DNA of 64,000 nt, from assembly GCF_006538325.1 (NCBI RefSeq), contig NZ_BJKK01000013.1, forward strand, positions 1 to 64,000, written 5' to 3'. The notes beneath the pieces were generated by a model, which saw only the letters and a list, made by a program, of their open reading frames with translations, was not told the DNA's origin and did no database searches. This document shows positions 20,349 to 29,812 of the stretch, in pieces. The position numbers were made by a program, and so were the translations under genes. Position 1 is the stretch's first letter. Each line of letters opens with the position of its first letter. The DNA is from Alteromonas sp. KUL42. Its GTDB lineage: Bacteria; Pseudomonadota; Gammaproteobacteria; Enterobacterales; Alteromonadaceae.

Positions 20349-21887
20349 ATGGCAGCTTTAATTCTTGTTTTAGGCGATCAATTAACCGAGTCTCTCTCTG
20401 CCATCCGTAATGCCAATAAAGGCGAAGATCTCATTTTAATGGCAGAGGTACAGGAAGAAGCGACTTACGTTAAACATCACAAGAAGAAAATTGCTTTTTT
20501 GTTTAGTGCTATGCGTCACTTCGCCGCCCATTTGTCAGCGCTAGATCACAATGTAAATTACATAAAACTAAATGATGAAAGCAATCAAGGTAGTCTTCTT
20601 GAGCAAGTCAAATATACATTAACACAACGCAGCTATGACAAAGTGATATGCACCATGCCAGGTGAGCATCGACTACTAAAAAGTATGCAGCAATGGGAAA
20701 ACGTGCTTGGTGTGCCAGTAACAATTTTGCCTGATACACGGTTTCTTTCTACACCTGAAGAATTTAGCGAGTGGGCAGAGGGCAAGAAACAGCTGCGTAT
20801 GGAGTTTTTCTACCGCGAGATGCGTCGTAAGCACAACGTACTAATGGATGGTCGCAACCCCATTGGAGGTAAGTGGAATTATGATGCTGAAAACCGTGAA
20901 TCAATGCCAGCAACACATCAAGTACCTTCACATTCAGTATTTAAACCTGACGACATCACCAACGAAGTATTAACTTTGGTTGAAAATGAATTTTCTGACC
21001 ATTTTGGTGAACTCGACAATTTTTATTTTGCCGTTACCCGAGAACAAGCATTATCTGTTCTTGAAACCTTTTTAGATGAGCGCCTAGAAAACTTCGGAAA
21101 ATTCCAAGATGCAATGGTTGAGGGCAAACCTTGGATGTATCACTCACATATTGCGTTTTACTTAAATTGCGGCTTATTGCTTCCAAAGGAAGTGATTGGT
21201 GCGGCTGAACGTGCATACCATGCAGGGCAGGTACCGCTTAATTCCGCTGAAGGCTTCATTCGGCAGATACTTGGCTGGCGCGAGTATGTCAGAGGGTTCT
21301 ACTGGCATTTCATGCCTAATTTAAAAACTGACAACTACTTTGATAACAAACGCTCACTGCCAACTTTCTACTGGAATGCACAAACCAATATGAATTGTAT
21401 GCGCCAGTGCATTAAGGAAACACAACAAAACGCCTACGCACATCATATCCAGCGTCTTATGGTACTGGGTAACTTCAGTCTATTAACCGAGTTGAGTCCT
21501 GAAGAAGTACAAGCGTGGTATCTGTTAGTTTACGCCGATGCGTATGAATGGGTGGAGCTTCCTAATGTGGCTGGCATGATCTTATACAGCGATGGCGGAA
21601 ACCTTGCGAGTAAGCCCTACGTAGCCAGTGGAAGTTACATTAATAAAATGTCCAACTACTGCAAAAATTGCGGGTATCAAGTATCTAAGAAAACCGGCCC
21701 CAAAGCGTGCCCATTTAACTATTTGTATTGGCATTTTATAGACAAACACAAAGAGACGCTTTCTAACAACCCTCGGATGGCCATGATATATAAAACCTAT
21801 GGCCGCATGAAAAGTGAAAACATAGACGCAATGAAAGAGAGCGCGTTGATATTTCTTACCAAGCTAGAAAATAATGAAGAAGTCTGA
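20349..21887 (+). CDS. Iron-sulfur bacterial (6-4)-type photolyase/cryptochrome (PhrB-like)
   Basis: This 512-residue protein belongs to the deoxyribodipyrimidine-photolyase-related (FeS-BCP) clade. It opens with [16 protein letters not shown] rather than the WFRxDLR motif. Cysteines at residues 350, 438, 441 and 454 ([15 protein letters not shown] and KACPF) fall on the same numbers that I recall for the 4Fe-4S ligands of Agrobacterium PhrB. This strongly supports a cluster-bearing (6-4) photolyase. It follows the CPD photolyase by two bases, giving an operon covering both main UV lesions, and overlaps the DUF2256 gene by 14 bases. Confidence 0.93.
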   Translation: MAALILVLGDQLTESLSAIRNANKGEDLILMAEVQEEATYVKHHKKKIAFLFSAMRHFAAHLSALDHNVNYIKLNDESNQGSLLEQVKYTLTQRSYDKVICTMPGEHRLLKSMQQWENVLGVPVTILPDTRFLSTPEEFSEWAEGKKQLRMEFFYREMRRKHNVLMDGRNPIGGKWNYDAENRESMPATHQVPSHSVFKPDDITNEVLTLVENEFSDHFGELDNFYFAVTREQALSVLETFLDERLENFGKFQDAMVEGKPWMYHSHIAFYLNCGLLLPKEVIGAAERAYHAGQVPLNSAEGFIRQILGWREYVRGFYWHFMPNLKTDNYFDNKRSLPTFYWNAQTNMNCMRQCIKETQQNAYAHHIQRLMVLGNFSLLTELSPEEVQAWYLLVYADAYEWVELPNVAGMILYSDGGNLASKPYVASGSYINKMSNYCKNCGYQVSKKTGPKACPFNYLYWHFIDKHKETLSNNPRMAMIYKTYGRMKSENIDAMKESALIFLTKLENNEEV

Positions 21888-22023
21888 ATTACCCACCAAG
21901 GTGTGTGTTGTGTGCAATAGGCCTTTTACTTGGCGTAAAAAATGGGAGCGGGATTGGGAAAATGTTAAGTATTGCTCTAAGCGATGCGCTTCGAAAAAAG
22001 CCAATATTAGAGCCGTTAATTGA
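21874..22023 (+). CDS. DUF2256 family zinc-ribbon-like small protein
   Basis: The 49-residue product ([20 protein letters not shown]) overlaps the photolyase stop by 14 bases in another frame. Two cysteine pairs, C11/C14 and C34/C38 (YCSKRC), are arranged as a treble-clef or ribbon metal site, with the RKKWERDW segment between them that characterises DUF2256. Genes of this family are often found next to cryptochrome/photolyase genes, so a role with the FeS photolyase or its DNA substrate is plausible but unproven. It is likely translated by coupling. Confidence 0.88.
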   Translation: MKKSELPTKVCVVCNRPFTWRKKWERDWENVKYCSKRCASKKANIRAVN

Positions 22024-22367
22024 CTGATAGTAGTAGGTTTCATACCTACTACCATTATTAATGGGTATCACTTGAACTAGATATAACTCCATCGAGTTAT
22101 TATACCATCACCGATGTTGCTAAAGCACAAAAAATGCAAAACAGAAACACGCAAAGTATTGCACATCGTTTTGTTGCCACGCTTTATAGATGGCAATTCT
22201 AAATCCAACAAATCATGAGTAATATTCATGCAGTAATGAATTAATACCATTTTTATTCATATTTAATCATCGGTATAACGTAATCACCGAAGAGCAAATG
22301 CTCTTGGCTAGTTAAAAACCTTGGTACGTTAAAACCGACGCAAGAAACATGGAATTTTGGATTAGAT
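22024..22367. other. 344-base intergenic region before mesX
   Basis: No gene is seen. A 9-bp hairpin at 22030-22052 (GTAGTAGGT / ACCTACTAC, 5-nt loop) just after the DUF2256 stop may be a weak terminator without a good T-run. An inverted repeat ATTCAT-N6-ATGAAT at 22224-22241 could be an operator for mesX, but it does not match a MetJ or MetR consensus. Confidence 0.5.
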
Positions 22368-23342
22368 ATGAACGCTGACTTTACCTTCTCAATCAACAGC
22401 ATTCGCTTTGATGAGAACTACCACCCTTCGGAAAATACTCGTATTACGACTAACTTTGCCAATTTAGCTCGCGGCGAAAAGCGTAAAGATAATTTGCGTA
22501 ACGCGCTTAAGATGATTAACAACCGATTCAATGCATTAGCGCATTGGGATAACCCACAAGCAGATCGCTACACTGTTGATTTGGACATAGTTTCGGTAGA
22601 TATTGAAGTTAATGGTGATGGAAAACGCTTTCCAACTATCGAGATACTACAAACTCATATATTCGATAATGTAACCCAAAACCATATACAAGGCATTGTT
22701 GGTAATAACTTTTCCTCTTATGTACGCGACTATGACTTCAGTGTACTGCTTCTAGAGCACAATAGAGATCAAGATGGATTCAGCGTACCAGATAACTTTG
22801 GCGCACTACACGGCAACTTGTTTAAACACTTTGTAAAATCAAGTGTTTATAGCGAAAAATTTCAAAAGCGCCCTGTGATATGTTTAAGTGTTTCAGACAA
22901 CAAAGAATACCATCGCACGGAAAACCGACACCCTGTTTTGGGCGTGGAATATACACCAGATAGTACATCGCTTACAGAGCAGTATTTTAGAAAAATGGGC
23001 CTAGATGTGCGCTACTTCATGCCCCCAAACAGTGTTGCACCGCTTGCATTCTACTTCTTTGGTGACTTACTCAACGATTACACAAATCTTGAACTAGCTA
23101 GCACCATAAGCACAATGGAAACCTTCCAAAAGATTTATCGACCTGAAATCTATAATGCGAATTCAGTAGCTGGTACACGTTACAAGCCAAATTTAAAACA
23201 CCTCGATCACTCACTTACTCAGATTGTGTATGACCGAGAAGAACGCAGCCAATTAGCGGTGAAGCAGGGTAGGTATGTGGAAGAGCATTTTATAAAGCCT
23301 TATCAAAACGTGTTGGCGCAACTCACTACTCAATTTGCCTAA
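22368..23342 (+). CDS. mesX: DUF1852 protein MesX, partner of core methionine synthase
   Basis: The 324-residue protein (MNADFTFSINSIRFDENYHP) matches DUF1852, which genetic work has named MesX, a putative oxygenase needed for the MesD type of methionine synthase. No signal peptide or membrane segment is seen. It is followed after 24 bases by the MesD gene, the arrangement used to define the pair. The mechanism is not established: MesX is thought to help supply the methyl donor or act on it with oxygen. Function here rests on family and neighbour. Confidence 0.88.
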   Translation: MNADFTFSINSIRFDENYHPSENTRITTNFANLARGEKRKDNLRNALKMINNRFNALAHWDNPQADRYTVDLDIVSVDIEVNGDGKRFPTIEILQTHIFDNVTQNHIQGIVGNNFSSYVRDYDFSVLLLEHNRDQDGFSVPDNFGALHGNLFKHFVKSSVYSEKFQKRPVICLSVSDNKEYHRTENRHPVLGVEYTPDSTSLTEQYFRKMGLDVRYFMPPNSVAPLAFYFFGDLLNDYTNLELASTISTMETFQKIYRPEIYNANSVAGTRYKPNLKHLDHSLTQIVYDREERSQLAVKQGRYVEEHFIKPYQNVLAQLTTQFA

Positions 23343-23366
23343 GCTAAACAAAGAAGAATTCGTATT

Positions 23367-24461
23367 ATGAAAACATTACTGCCCACATCTATTGCAGGAA
23401 GCTTACCTAAACCTGCATGGCTTGCCCAAACTGAAACACTTTGGTCTCCGTGGAAATTGCCGGACGATATATTGCAAGAAGGAAAGCACGATGCATTACT
23501 TGTATCACTGCACGCGCAAGAGCATGCAGGTATCAATATTGTTTGTGATGGAGAGCAATCACGCCAACATTTTGTAACGACCTTTATCGAGAACTTACGA
23601 GGTGTCGACTTTGAGAAACGAAAAACCGTAAGAATACGCAATCGCTACGACGCAGACGTGCCTGTTATTGTAAGTGAAGTATCAAGAGATAAACCTGTAT
23701 TTGTTGAAGATGCTAAGTTTCTAAGAAAGCAAACAAAACAGCCTATTAAATGGGCACTGCCTGGCCCAATGACCATGATAGATACACTTTATGATGACTA
23801 CTATAAGAGTAGAGAAGCATTGGCATGGGAATTTGCAAAAATTCTAAACGAAGAAGCTAAAGAATTAGAAGCAGCGGGCGTAGATATTATTCAGTTTGAT
23901 GAGCCGGCATTCAATGTGTTTTTCGACGATGTAAACGACTGGGGCATTGCCGCGTTAGAGCGCGCAACACAAGGTCTTAAATGCGAAACTGCAGTACATA
24001 TATGCTATGGCTATGGCATTAAAGCAAACACTGACTGGAAAAAATCGCTAGGCAGTGAATGGCGTCAATACGAAGCCATTTTCCCCAAACTGCAACAGTC
24101 ATCAATTGATATCATTTCTCTTGAATGTCATAACTCTAGAGTTCCTATTGAGTTACTAGCATTGATAAAGGGTAAAAAAATAATGGTAGGTGCCATTGAT
24201 GTCGCCACCCACGAAATAGAGACACCTCAAGAAGTCGCTGCAACGCTTAGAAACGCGTTGAAATATGTAGATGCTAATAAACTTATCCCATGTACTAATT
24301 GCGGAATGGCACCATTACCGAGAAGAGTCGCCAATGCCAAATTAGAAGCGCTAGTGGCTGGTACAGAAATTGTGAGAAAAGAGCTGACAGGTGGTTTAAA
24401 TACTGAAGCGTATGCGAATCAACGTAGAACAACAGACAACGAAAGCTTATCTATTACCTGA
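23367..24461 (+). CDS. mesD: Core (MetE C-domain-only) methionine synthase MesD
   Basis: This is a 364-residue protein with only the catalytic barrel of MetE and not the long N-terminal domain. It starts LLPTSIAGSLPKPAWLAQTE. The zinc ligands of the MetE family are visible as H211 and C213 (AVHICYG), E253 (SLECH) and C312 (CTNCGMAPL), and the substrate aspartate region is IIQFDEPAF. It methylates homocysteine without cobalamin. In this clade the donor is thought not to be polyglutamyl-methyltetrahydrofolate. It forms an operon with mesX and is followed by hairpins and a strong terminator. Confidence 0.92.
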   Translation: MKTLLPTSIAGSLPKPAWLAQTETLWSPWKLPDDILQEGKHDALLVSLHAQEHAGINIVCDGEQSRQHFVTTFIENLRGVDFEKRKTVRIRNRYDADVPVIVSEVSRDKPVFVEDAKFLRKQTKQPIKWALPGPMTMIDTLYDDYYKSREALAWEFAKILNEEAKELEAAGVDIIQFDEPAFNVFFDDVNDWGIAALERATQGLKCETAVHICYGYGIKANTDWKKSLGSEWRQYEAIFPKLQQSSIDIISLECHNSRVPIELLALIKGKKIMVGAIDVATHEIETPQEVAATLRNALKYVDANKLIPCTNCGMAPLPRRVANAKLEALVAGTEIVRKELTGGLNTEAYANQRRTTDNESLSIT

Positions 24462-24561
24462 TACTTTACCGTAGTGGATTTTCTTAGCTACCGCTAAGAT
24501 GCCAATTCAGCTGTCACCTTCACCCATTTGATGTCTCGCAACCCCATCTATGCGAGGCTTC

Positions 24562-24598
24562 AGGGCCATGACATACTTAATGTCGTGGCTTTTTTTTA
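24562..24598 (+). terminator. Rho-independent terminator after mesD
   Basis: Stem GCCATGACA / TGTCGTGGC with a 7-nt loop and eight Ts. It lies about 100 bases past the mesD stop; a shorter hairpin (CTTAGC TACC GCTAAG, around 24484) lies between. Confidence 0.85.
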
Positions 24599-24735
24599 AT
24601 TGCTCTAATTCTAGAGCCTGAGGCAACTAATCGTTTATTCCCCTTCTAACGTATCTAAAATTATTGATCAAAAATAGTTAATATGCGCGTTGGCGCGTTT
24701 ATAGTGTACAAATAACAACAAGGTGAGAAACGCGA

Positions 24736-26034
24736 ATGGAATCTCCGATAACCGTTGATAAATTACGATTTGTTTTATATCGGTTCAAAGAAAAGCTATG
24801 GATAAAACCTGCTGGCTTTTGTGTGATTTCAATTTTAGCCGTGTTTATTGCCAAGTTAGCAGACACAACAGAATTGGCACCTCATTTACCTGAAGTAGAT
24901 GCTGAATCTGTAAAAACACTTCTGTCTATTATGGCATCAAGCATGATGGTTATCGCTACGTTTTCGGCAGGCACCATGGTGAATGCATATGCGTCAGCCA
25001 GTCAATCATCTACACCTCGAAGTTTAAGTTTAATTATTTCTGACGACGTCTCTCAAAACGCACTTTCTGTTTTTATTGGCGCTTTTATATATAGTGCAGT
25101 GGCATTAACCGCTATGAGCAACGCATTTTTCGAGCAAGCCGGTGTATTTACATTGTTTGTTCTTACGTGCATTGCGTTCGTTATTGTTATATTAACCTTT
25201 ATTCGATGGGTAGACAGTGTGGCTCGCTTAGGGCGCGTAGGCTCTACTGTGCTAAAGGTGGAAAAAGCGACACAACGAGCAATCGAAAACCGAATTAAAG
25301 CGCCTTGTTTAGGGGCAGTTCCTTCAAGAGCGATACTACAAAGTAAAATAAAAGAGCAGGGGACTCAGGCCGTTTTTAGCCAGCGAGTAGGGTATATACA
25401 ACTCATTGATATAGCCCGAATCCAGCAGTGGGCCTGTGAAAACGACGCTTTTGTCGATGTAACTATGCTTCCAGGAGAATTTGTTACTCCCGACCAAGTA
25501 CTCGCTTACGTAAATAAGAATGATGATTTAACAAAAATCGAACACGCATTCACTATATCTGAGGAACGTTCTTTTGAAGCAGACCCACGCTTTGGTTTTG
25601 TAGTATTAGCGGAAATTGCCTCGCGAGCACTTTCACCGGCTATCAATGACCACGGTACAGCCATTAGCATTATTAGTAGTGTGACTAGATTATTGTTGTT
25701 GTGGAAAACATCTGAATGTAGTTCAACGCTCAAACAAGAGCAAAACAGCGAGGATTATCAATATGATCGCGTGTCGGTGCCAGAATTGAATGTTCACGAC
25801 TTGTTTGATGATGCCTACACCAGTATTAGTCGTGACGGTGCTAGCAATATAGAAGTTGCCATTCATATCCAAAAATCTCTCAAATCTATCAGTAATTGTT
25901 TTGGCAAAAATAGTGAGTTTAAAAATTCAGCTACAAACTTTGCAAAACAAAGTTTTAAAAGAAGTCAGCAGGCTTTAGAGTTTTCTGATGATGTTGAGAG
26001 GCTTAGAAAATGTTCTTCCGAAAACCAAGAATAA
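24736..26034 (+). CDS. DUF2254 predicted membrane protein
   Basis: The 432-residue protein has four predicted membrane helices in its first 165 residues (for example AGFCVISILAVFIAKLA and VFTLFVLTCIAFVIVILTF), with a loop rich in small residues (ATFSAGTMVNAYASASQSSTPRSL) that is typical of DUF2254. The soluble C-terminal part contains FVVLAEIASRALSPAINDHGTAI, another conserved block. The ATG at 24736 has AAGGTGAG upstream. Family function is unknown. A probable -10 TATAGT lies near 24699. It may be transcribed alone; the next gene has its own AAGGAG. Confidence 0.85.
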   Translation: MESPITVDKLRFVLYRFKEKLWIKPAGFCVISILAVFIAKLADTTELAPHLPEVDAESVKTLLSIMASSMMVIATFSAGTMVNAYASASQSSTPRSLSLIISDDVSQNALSVFIGAFIYSAVALTAMSNAFFEQAGVFTLFVLTCIAFVIVILTFIRWVDSVARLGRVGSTVLKVEKATQRAIENRIKAPCLGAVPSRAILQSKIKEQGTQAVFSQRVGYIQLIDIARIQQWACENDAFVDVTMLPGEFVTPDQVLAYVNKNDDLTKIEHAFTISEERSFEADPRFGFVVLAEIASRALSPAINDHGTAISIISSVTRLLLLWKTSECSSTLKQEQNSEDYQYDRVSVPELNVHDLFDDAYTSISRDGASNIEVAIHIQKSLKSISNCFGKNSEFKNSATNFAKQSFKRSQQALEFSDDVERLRKCSSENQE

Positions 26035-26114
26035 TGAATGCTTACAAAGCGATGGTTGTGAGTTATGCGCACTGTTGGTATGTTTAAACGTTAATAAAAC
26101 TCAAGGAGAGTCAT

Positions 26115-26876
26115 ATGCTTAAGCAATTTTTAGCCAGTGTAGGCATTGGTAAGGCAAAAGTCGATACGCTGTTGCTTGCTGATAAGTTACAGGCCGGACA
26201 AACATTTGATATCGAAGTTGTTATTCAAGGCGGAGACGTTGAGCAACAGCTGCAGGGATTAGAGTTTGCTATTATGGCGATCGCAAAAACTGAGGCTGAC
26301 ATAGGCGATAATGAGGTTGAATACAATAAGAGTGTTGTACTGCAAAGCTGGCAACAAGAGTTCAATTTATTGATACAACCAGGTGAAACTGTCACTAAAC
26401 AGTTCACGTTAGATTTACATCCTGAGGTGCCCGCTACCTATTTATTTGGTCATCAAATTGGCAAGGTATGGTTGCAAACTGGGTTAGATATTAAGTCAGG
26501 ATTAGATGCCAGCGATAAGGATAGTCTGACTATAGTACCGTCTGAAACACAATTAGCGGTTTTACAACTTATATCAGACAGTGGGTATCGATTGTTTAAA
26601 TCGGACATTGAATCTGGGCGAGTTCGTGCACGTGAATTCGTATCACATCTACCTTGCTATCAAGAGTATGAGTTCAAACCTCAATCGCGTAGCTTATTTG
26701 GCGCCCGAGAACTAGAAGTGACATTTGTCGATAATGGCACAGAAACTGGTGTATTAATTGAAGTCGATCGTGCCTTTTTAGGCGATGGCTATAAGAGCAC
26801 CTCTATACCCAATAGCTGTAATACAACAGAATCAGTTCGTCGTTATATCGAACCACTTCTAAATAATATCTCTTAA
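26115..26876 (+). CDS. Spo0M-like arrestin-fold protein
   Basis: The 253-residue protein (MLKQFLASVGIGKAKVDTLL) matches the sporulation-control Spo0M family, whose members have an arrestin-like beta-sandwich. In non-sporulating bacteria the role is unknown. Visible family features are the AKVDT start, the QAGQTFDIEVVIQGGDVEQQ strand region and LLIQPGETVTKQF. It has an AAGGAG site eight bases before the ATG. Its last 18 bases overlap the convergent PEP-CTERM-like gene. Confidence 0.85.
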   Translation: MLKQFLASVGIGKAKVDTLLLADKLQAGQTFDIEVVIQGGDVEQQLQGLEFAIMAIAKTEADIGDNEVEYNKSVVLQSWQQEFNLLIQPGETVTKQFTLDLHPEVPATYLFGHQIGKVWLQTGLDIKSGLDASDKDSLTIVPSETQLAVLQLISDSGYRLFKSDIESGRVRAREFVSHLPCYQEYEFKPQSRSLFGARELEVTFVDNGTETGVLIEVDRAFLGDGYKSTSIPNSCNTTESVRRYIEPLLNNIS

Positions 26877-27497
26877 AGACCAGCTCATTAATTGTGAATT
26901 GTAAAAGCCGCGCCTTAATAATTTAGCTATGAGAAACCACATTATGATTAGCGCTACCACACCAAATACCGAAGGTTCTGAAACTTGAGCTAGGTTAAAT
27001 CGGGCAAAAACTCGATTGTTAATGCTTTGAAGTGAATCAGTGGGACGAATGCGAACCAATCCAGTGTTATCAACGCTTGTACCGCTCAAATTATTTGCGA
27101 AGGCGGTATTGAGAAGTCCAGATTGAACAAGAAACGGAATTAAAACTTGGCATGATATAGTGCTATCACAGCCAAAGATATCATGCGGGTTTGTATCAAA
27201 CAAATGCGAGGATGTATTCACTAACACTTGAGCTAGAAGTTCATTAGCAGCATATAAGGCGTCAGATTGCGTTTGAAACGAAAACTCGGCACCCGAGCAA
27301 CTAGGGTAGTTCTGAGTGCACGGTGTATCTATGAACTCTACATCATATAGTTGACCTTTAATGTTGACACCTATTGCTCCAATTAATTTGTCGTTGTCGA
27401 TAAGCAAAATAGGCGTAGAGCCAGCAAAATTAGAAAAAATCATTGAGTAGAAAAAGCTCATGCTAATAAGAATAGTTTTTGCTGTATTCATATTCAT
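26859..27497 (-). CDS. Exported protein with PEP-CTERM-like C-terminus
   Basis: The 212-residue protein has an N-terminal hydrophobic export segment (ILISMSFFYSMIFSNFAGS) and a C-terminal block reading VSEPSVFGVVALIIMWFLIA, followed by KLLRR. A short SEPS-type motif, a hydrophobic helix and an arginine cluster are the three parts of a PEP-CTERM exosortase signal, although here 14 residues follow the arginines. Four or more cysteines in the body suggest disulfides. No recognisable domain otherwise. No exosortase gene is in the window, so the sorting enzyme must be elsewhere if the signal is real. Confidence 0.7.
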   Translation of the reverse strand: MNMNTAKTILISMSFFYSMIFSNFAGSTPILLIDNDKLIGAIGVNIKGQLYDVEFIDTPCTQNYPSCSGAEFSFQTQSDALYAANELLAQVLVNTSSHLFDTNPHDIFGCDSTISCQVLIPFLVQSGLLNTAFANNLSGTSVDNTGLVRIRPTDSLQSINNRVFARFNLAQVSEPSVFGVVALIIMWFLIAKLLRRGFYNSQLMSWSLRDII

Positions 27498-27858
27498 AAG
27501 TCGCCTGTTGCAGTAATTATTAAATTGCCACTAACCATGTAAAACCAATTATTGGACCCTGAATACCACTACAACAGAGGATCTATGAAACTAATTTAGC
27601 TTATGCAGAAAAAATTTTTCTGTTGGAACAATACTTACATGTGAGGTCAAGCAAAAATGATTCCTAATATATAAATCTACACAATATCAATGTGATAAGT
27701 TTTAGGCCAAGTAATACCCGAAAGATGATGTATAAATTACTGACAACAGTAGTTAATCATCCTTTACAATATGTTTATACCGTTGGGAAATAAAATACCA
27801 GCAGACTATCGAATTATCTATGCAAAGTATCTTTATGGTTATTAGCGCTCTACGCTAA
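27498..27858. other. 361-base intergenic region
   Basis: No gene or convincing RNA is seen. The only structure is a small palindrome CAGAAAAAATTTTTCTG near 27605-27621 in an AT-rich context, probably part of promoter DNA for the minus-strand exported protein or a remnant terminator. Confidence 0.5.
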
Positions 27859-28791
27859 TTAAATTAGGAGCATGCCGTCTGTTTCAGGTGTCTTCTGTTC
27901 AAAGTAACGATTAGTTAGATGATTCAGTAATTGCGTAGCAAGGCTTCCTAATTCCTTATGCTTGTTGATGCAAATCATCAAGTCTCTTTTGGACCAGGTT
28001 TCATCAATTTCAATGATGCTAAGGTCTAATTCATTAAGTTGGCAAACTGAATCATACGGAACCATCGCAACACCAACATTAGAGCTAACCATTCTGCATA
28101 CCGCATCAAAGCTTTTAACCTGAGCCCTGATATTAAGAGGTTTGTTGATAACGGCGGCTTTATTCATGGTAAAGGTGTGGATTGCGGAGCCTTCATTTAA
28201 AATCACAAAAGGAAAATCAACAACTTGAATAAATTTAATACTGGCTGAGCCAGCCAGAACGTGCTTTGATTGCACCACCAGAACCAAACGGTCTCGTTTA
28301 TACGGGTACAGTATCACTTCACTATTGAGATCCTGTTCTGCGACGATCCCAATTTCAATATCGCCTTTTGCAACCGCCTCGGCAATTTCTTCACTACCGT
28401 GTTCTTCCAAAATCAGTTTAACGTGAGAGTGAAGCTCCAAGAATCGGCCAAGATCATCGGGAAGATAGGTGTGAATTGCATTGGTATTAGCCCACAATTT
28501 AACATGAGTCTGCATGCTATCAGTGAAGGGATAAAGTTCTGATTGCATTTGCTCAAGTGTCGCTAAGGCTCTCTTAGCGTGACGTAAAACAATTTCTCCG
28601 GCTTTCGTTAACGAGACGCCTCTGGGTTCCCTAACCAGAAGTTGTGTTTCCAAGTGGCTTTCAAGTTGTTTTATTCTGTGACTCGCTGATGAAGGTGCAA
28701 GAAACACGATTTCAGCACCTTTAGTCAGGTTTTTCTGCTCTGCAACGGCAACAAATAAACGTAAATCAATCAGGTTATAGTTCATCATCAC
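27859..28791 (-). CDS. LysR-family transcriptional regulator
   Basis: The N-terminal winged helix-turn-helix is clear (LRLFVAVAEQKNLTKGAEIV and SSASHRIKQLESHLETQLL), followed by the periplasmic-binding-protein-like effector domain from about residue 90. The 310-residue length is normal. Three consecutive ATG codons make the start ambiguous by two residues. It is divergent from the EamA transporter gene with about 100 bases between, so it probably regulates that transporter and itself. The inducer is unknown. Confidence 0.92.
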   Translation of the reverse strand: MMMNYNLIDLRLFVAVAEQKNLTKGAEIVFLAPSSASHRIKQLESHLETQLLVREPRGVSLTKAGEIVLRHAKRALATLEQMQSELYPFTDSMQTHVKLWANTNAIHTYLPDDLGRFLELHSHVKLILEEHGSEEIAEAVAKGDIEIGIVAEQDLNSEVILYPYKRDRLVLVVQSKHVLAGSASIKFIQVVDFPFVILNEGSAIHTFTMNKAAVINKPLNIRAQVKSFDAVCRMVSSNVGVAMVPYDSVCQLNELDLSIIEIDETWSKRDLMICINKHKELGSLATQLLNHLTNRYFEQKTPETDGMLLI

Positions 28792-28891
28792 TCTAGTGTT
28801 CGTTTTTTACGAACGCTTGTTAGTTAATTAGCAATTCTTTACGACTATCGATGTATGGCATTATAGCGATGTTTTCTAAAGTGAGGTAGCA

Positions 28892-29803
28892 ATGTTACAG
28901 GTGCGTTTATGTCAGGACAAGGCAAGTATTGGAGTAGTGTTAGCCATTCTTGCTGCTACTGGTTTTTCTCTTAAAGCCATCTTTGTAAAGCAAGCGTATT
29001 TGATTGCAAATGTGGAACCTGTAACCCTTTTGAGTTTACGAATGCTTTTTTCATTGCCCTTTTTTATGCTGATTAGTTTTCCCGCGTTAAAACAAATACA
29101 AAAGTTAACATTTCGCGAGTCAGTGCTTCTGATTTGCTTAGGTCTGGCAGGGTATTATGGCGCATCAATATTAGACTTTATGGGACTTGAATACATATCG
29201 GCAGGTCTTGAAAGAATCATTTTGTTTTCATATCCGGTACTAACTATAGCTATAGGGATTTGTTGCCTTGGGGCTCGGTTTGATAAACGCTTAGTCGTGC
29301 CGGTAAGTATGTGTACTTTGGGTGTAATATGCGCCTGTTTGAGTGACCTACAAATACATGAAGGTGCAAAACATATTTGGCTAGGTATTTTATTGGTGGC
29401 AGGTTCTGCACTTTGTTATGCCTTTTATCAGGCTTTATCAGAACCCATGATTATCCGACTTGGGGCTAAAACCTTCTCTGTATTAGCGATGTTGGTGTCA
29501 ATCATTGCGGTTGAATTACATTTTATTATTCAGTTACCTTTATCGGAATTAAAACAACCTAGAGATGTCTATTTTCTGTGTGCAATGATGGCCGTTTTCT
29601 CAACCGTGCTTCCAGTATTTTTTCAATCTGCTGCGACTAAATACATCGGGGCTGCAAGGTCCGTTCTAATCAGTACTATAGGGCCGGCCCTGACTCTGAT
29701 ATTCGGATGGCTGATTCTGGGTGAGGCCATTACAGGCTTGCAGATAATCGGAATGTTACTGGTATTAGTCGGTGTTTTAACCATGAAAGGTACGCGAGAG
29801 TAA
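28892..29803 (+). CDS. EamA/DMT-superfamily transporter
   Basis: Ten hydrophobic helices in two EamA repeats are evident in the 303-residue sequence, for example GVVLAILAATGFSLKAIFVKQ at the start and VLISTIGPALTLIFGWLILGEAITGLQIIG near the end, the latter being the conserved EamA closing motif. Such proteins export or import small metabolites; the substrate is unknown. The start ATG has a GTGAGGTAG site. The gamma-glutamylcyclotransferase-like gene begins ten bases after its stop, suggesting an operon controlled by the divergent LysR protein. Confidence 0.9.
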   Translation: MLQVRLCQDKASIGVVLAILAATGFSLKAIFVKQAYLIANVEPVTLLSLRMLFSLPFFMLISFPALKQIQKLTFRESVLLICLGLAGYYGASILDFMGLEYISAGLERIILFSYPVLTIAIGICCLGARFDKRLVVPVSMCTLGVICACLSDLQIHEGAKHIWLGILLVAGSALCYAFYQALSEPMIIRLGAKTFSVLAMLVSIIAVELHFIIQLPLSELKQPRDVYFLCAMMAVFSTVLPVFFQSAATKYIGAARSVLISTIGPALTLIFGWLILGEAITGLQIIGMLLVLVGVLTMKGTRE

Positions 29804-29812
29804 GGAAAATTG

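Noticed and set aside
15805-21887. Recent tandem duplication of one photolyase gene
   Set aside because: The four proteins have different N-terminal motifs, different FAD-domain loops and only one has FeS cysteines, so they are old, separate subfamilies.
22224-22241. MetJ or MetR box before mesX
   Set aside because: ATTCAT-N6-ATGAAT does not match AGACGTCT repeats or TGAA-N5-TTCA; kept only as an unassigned inverted repeat.
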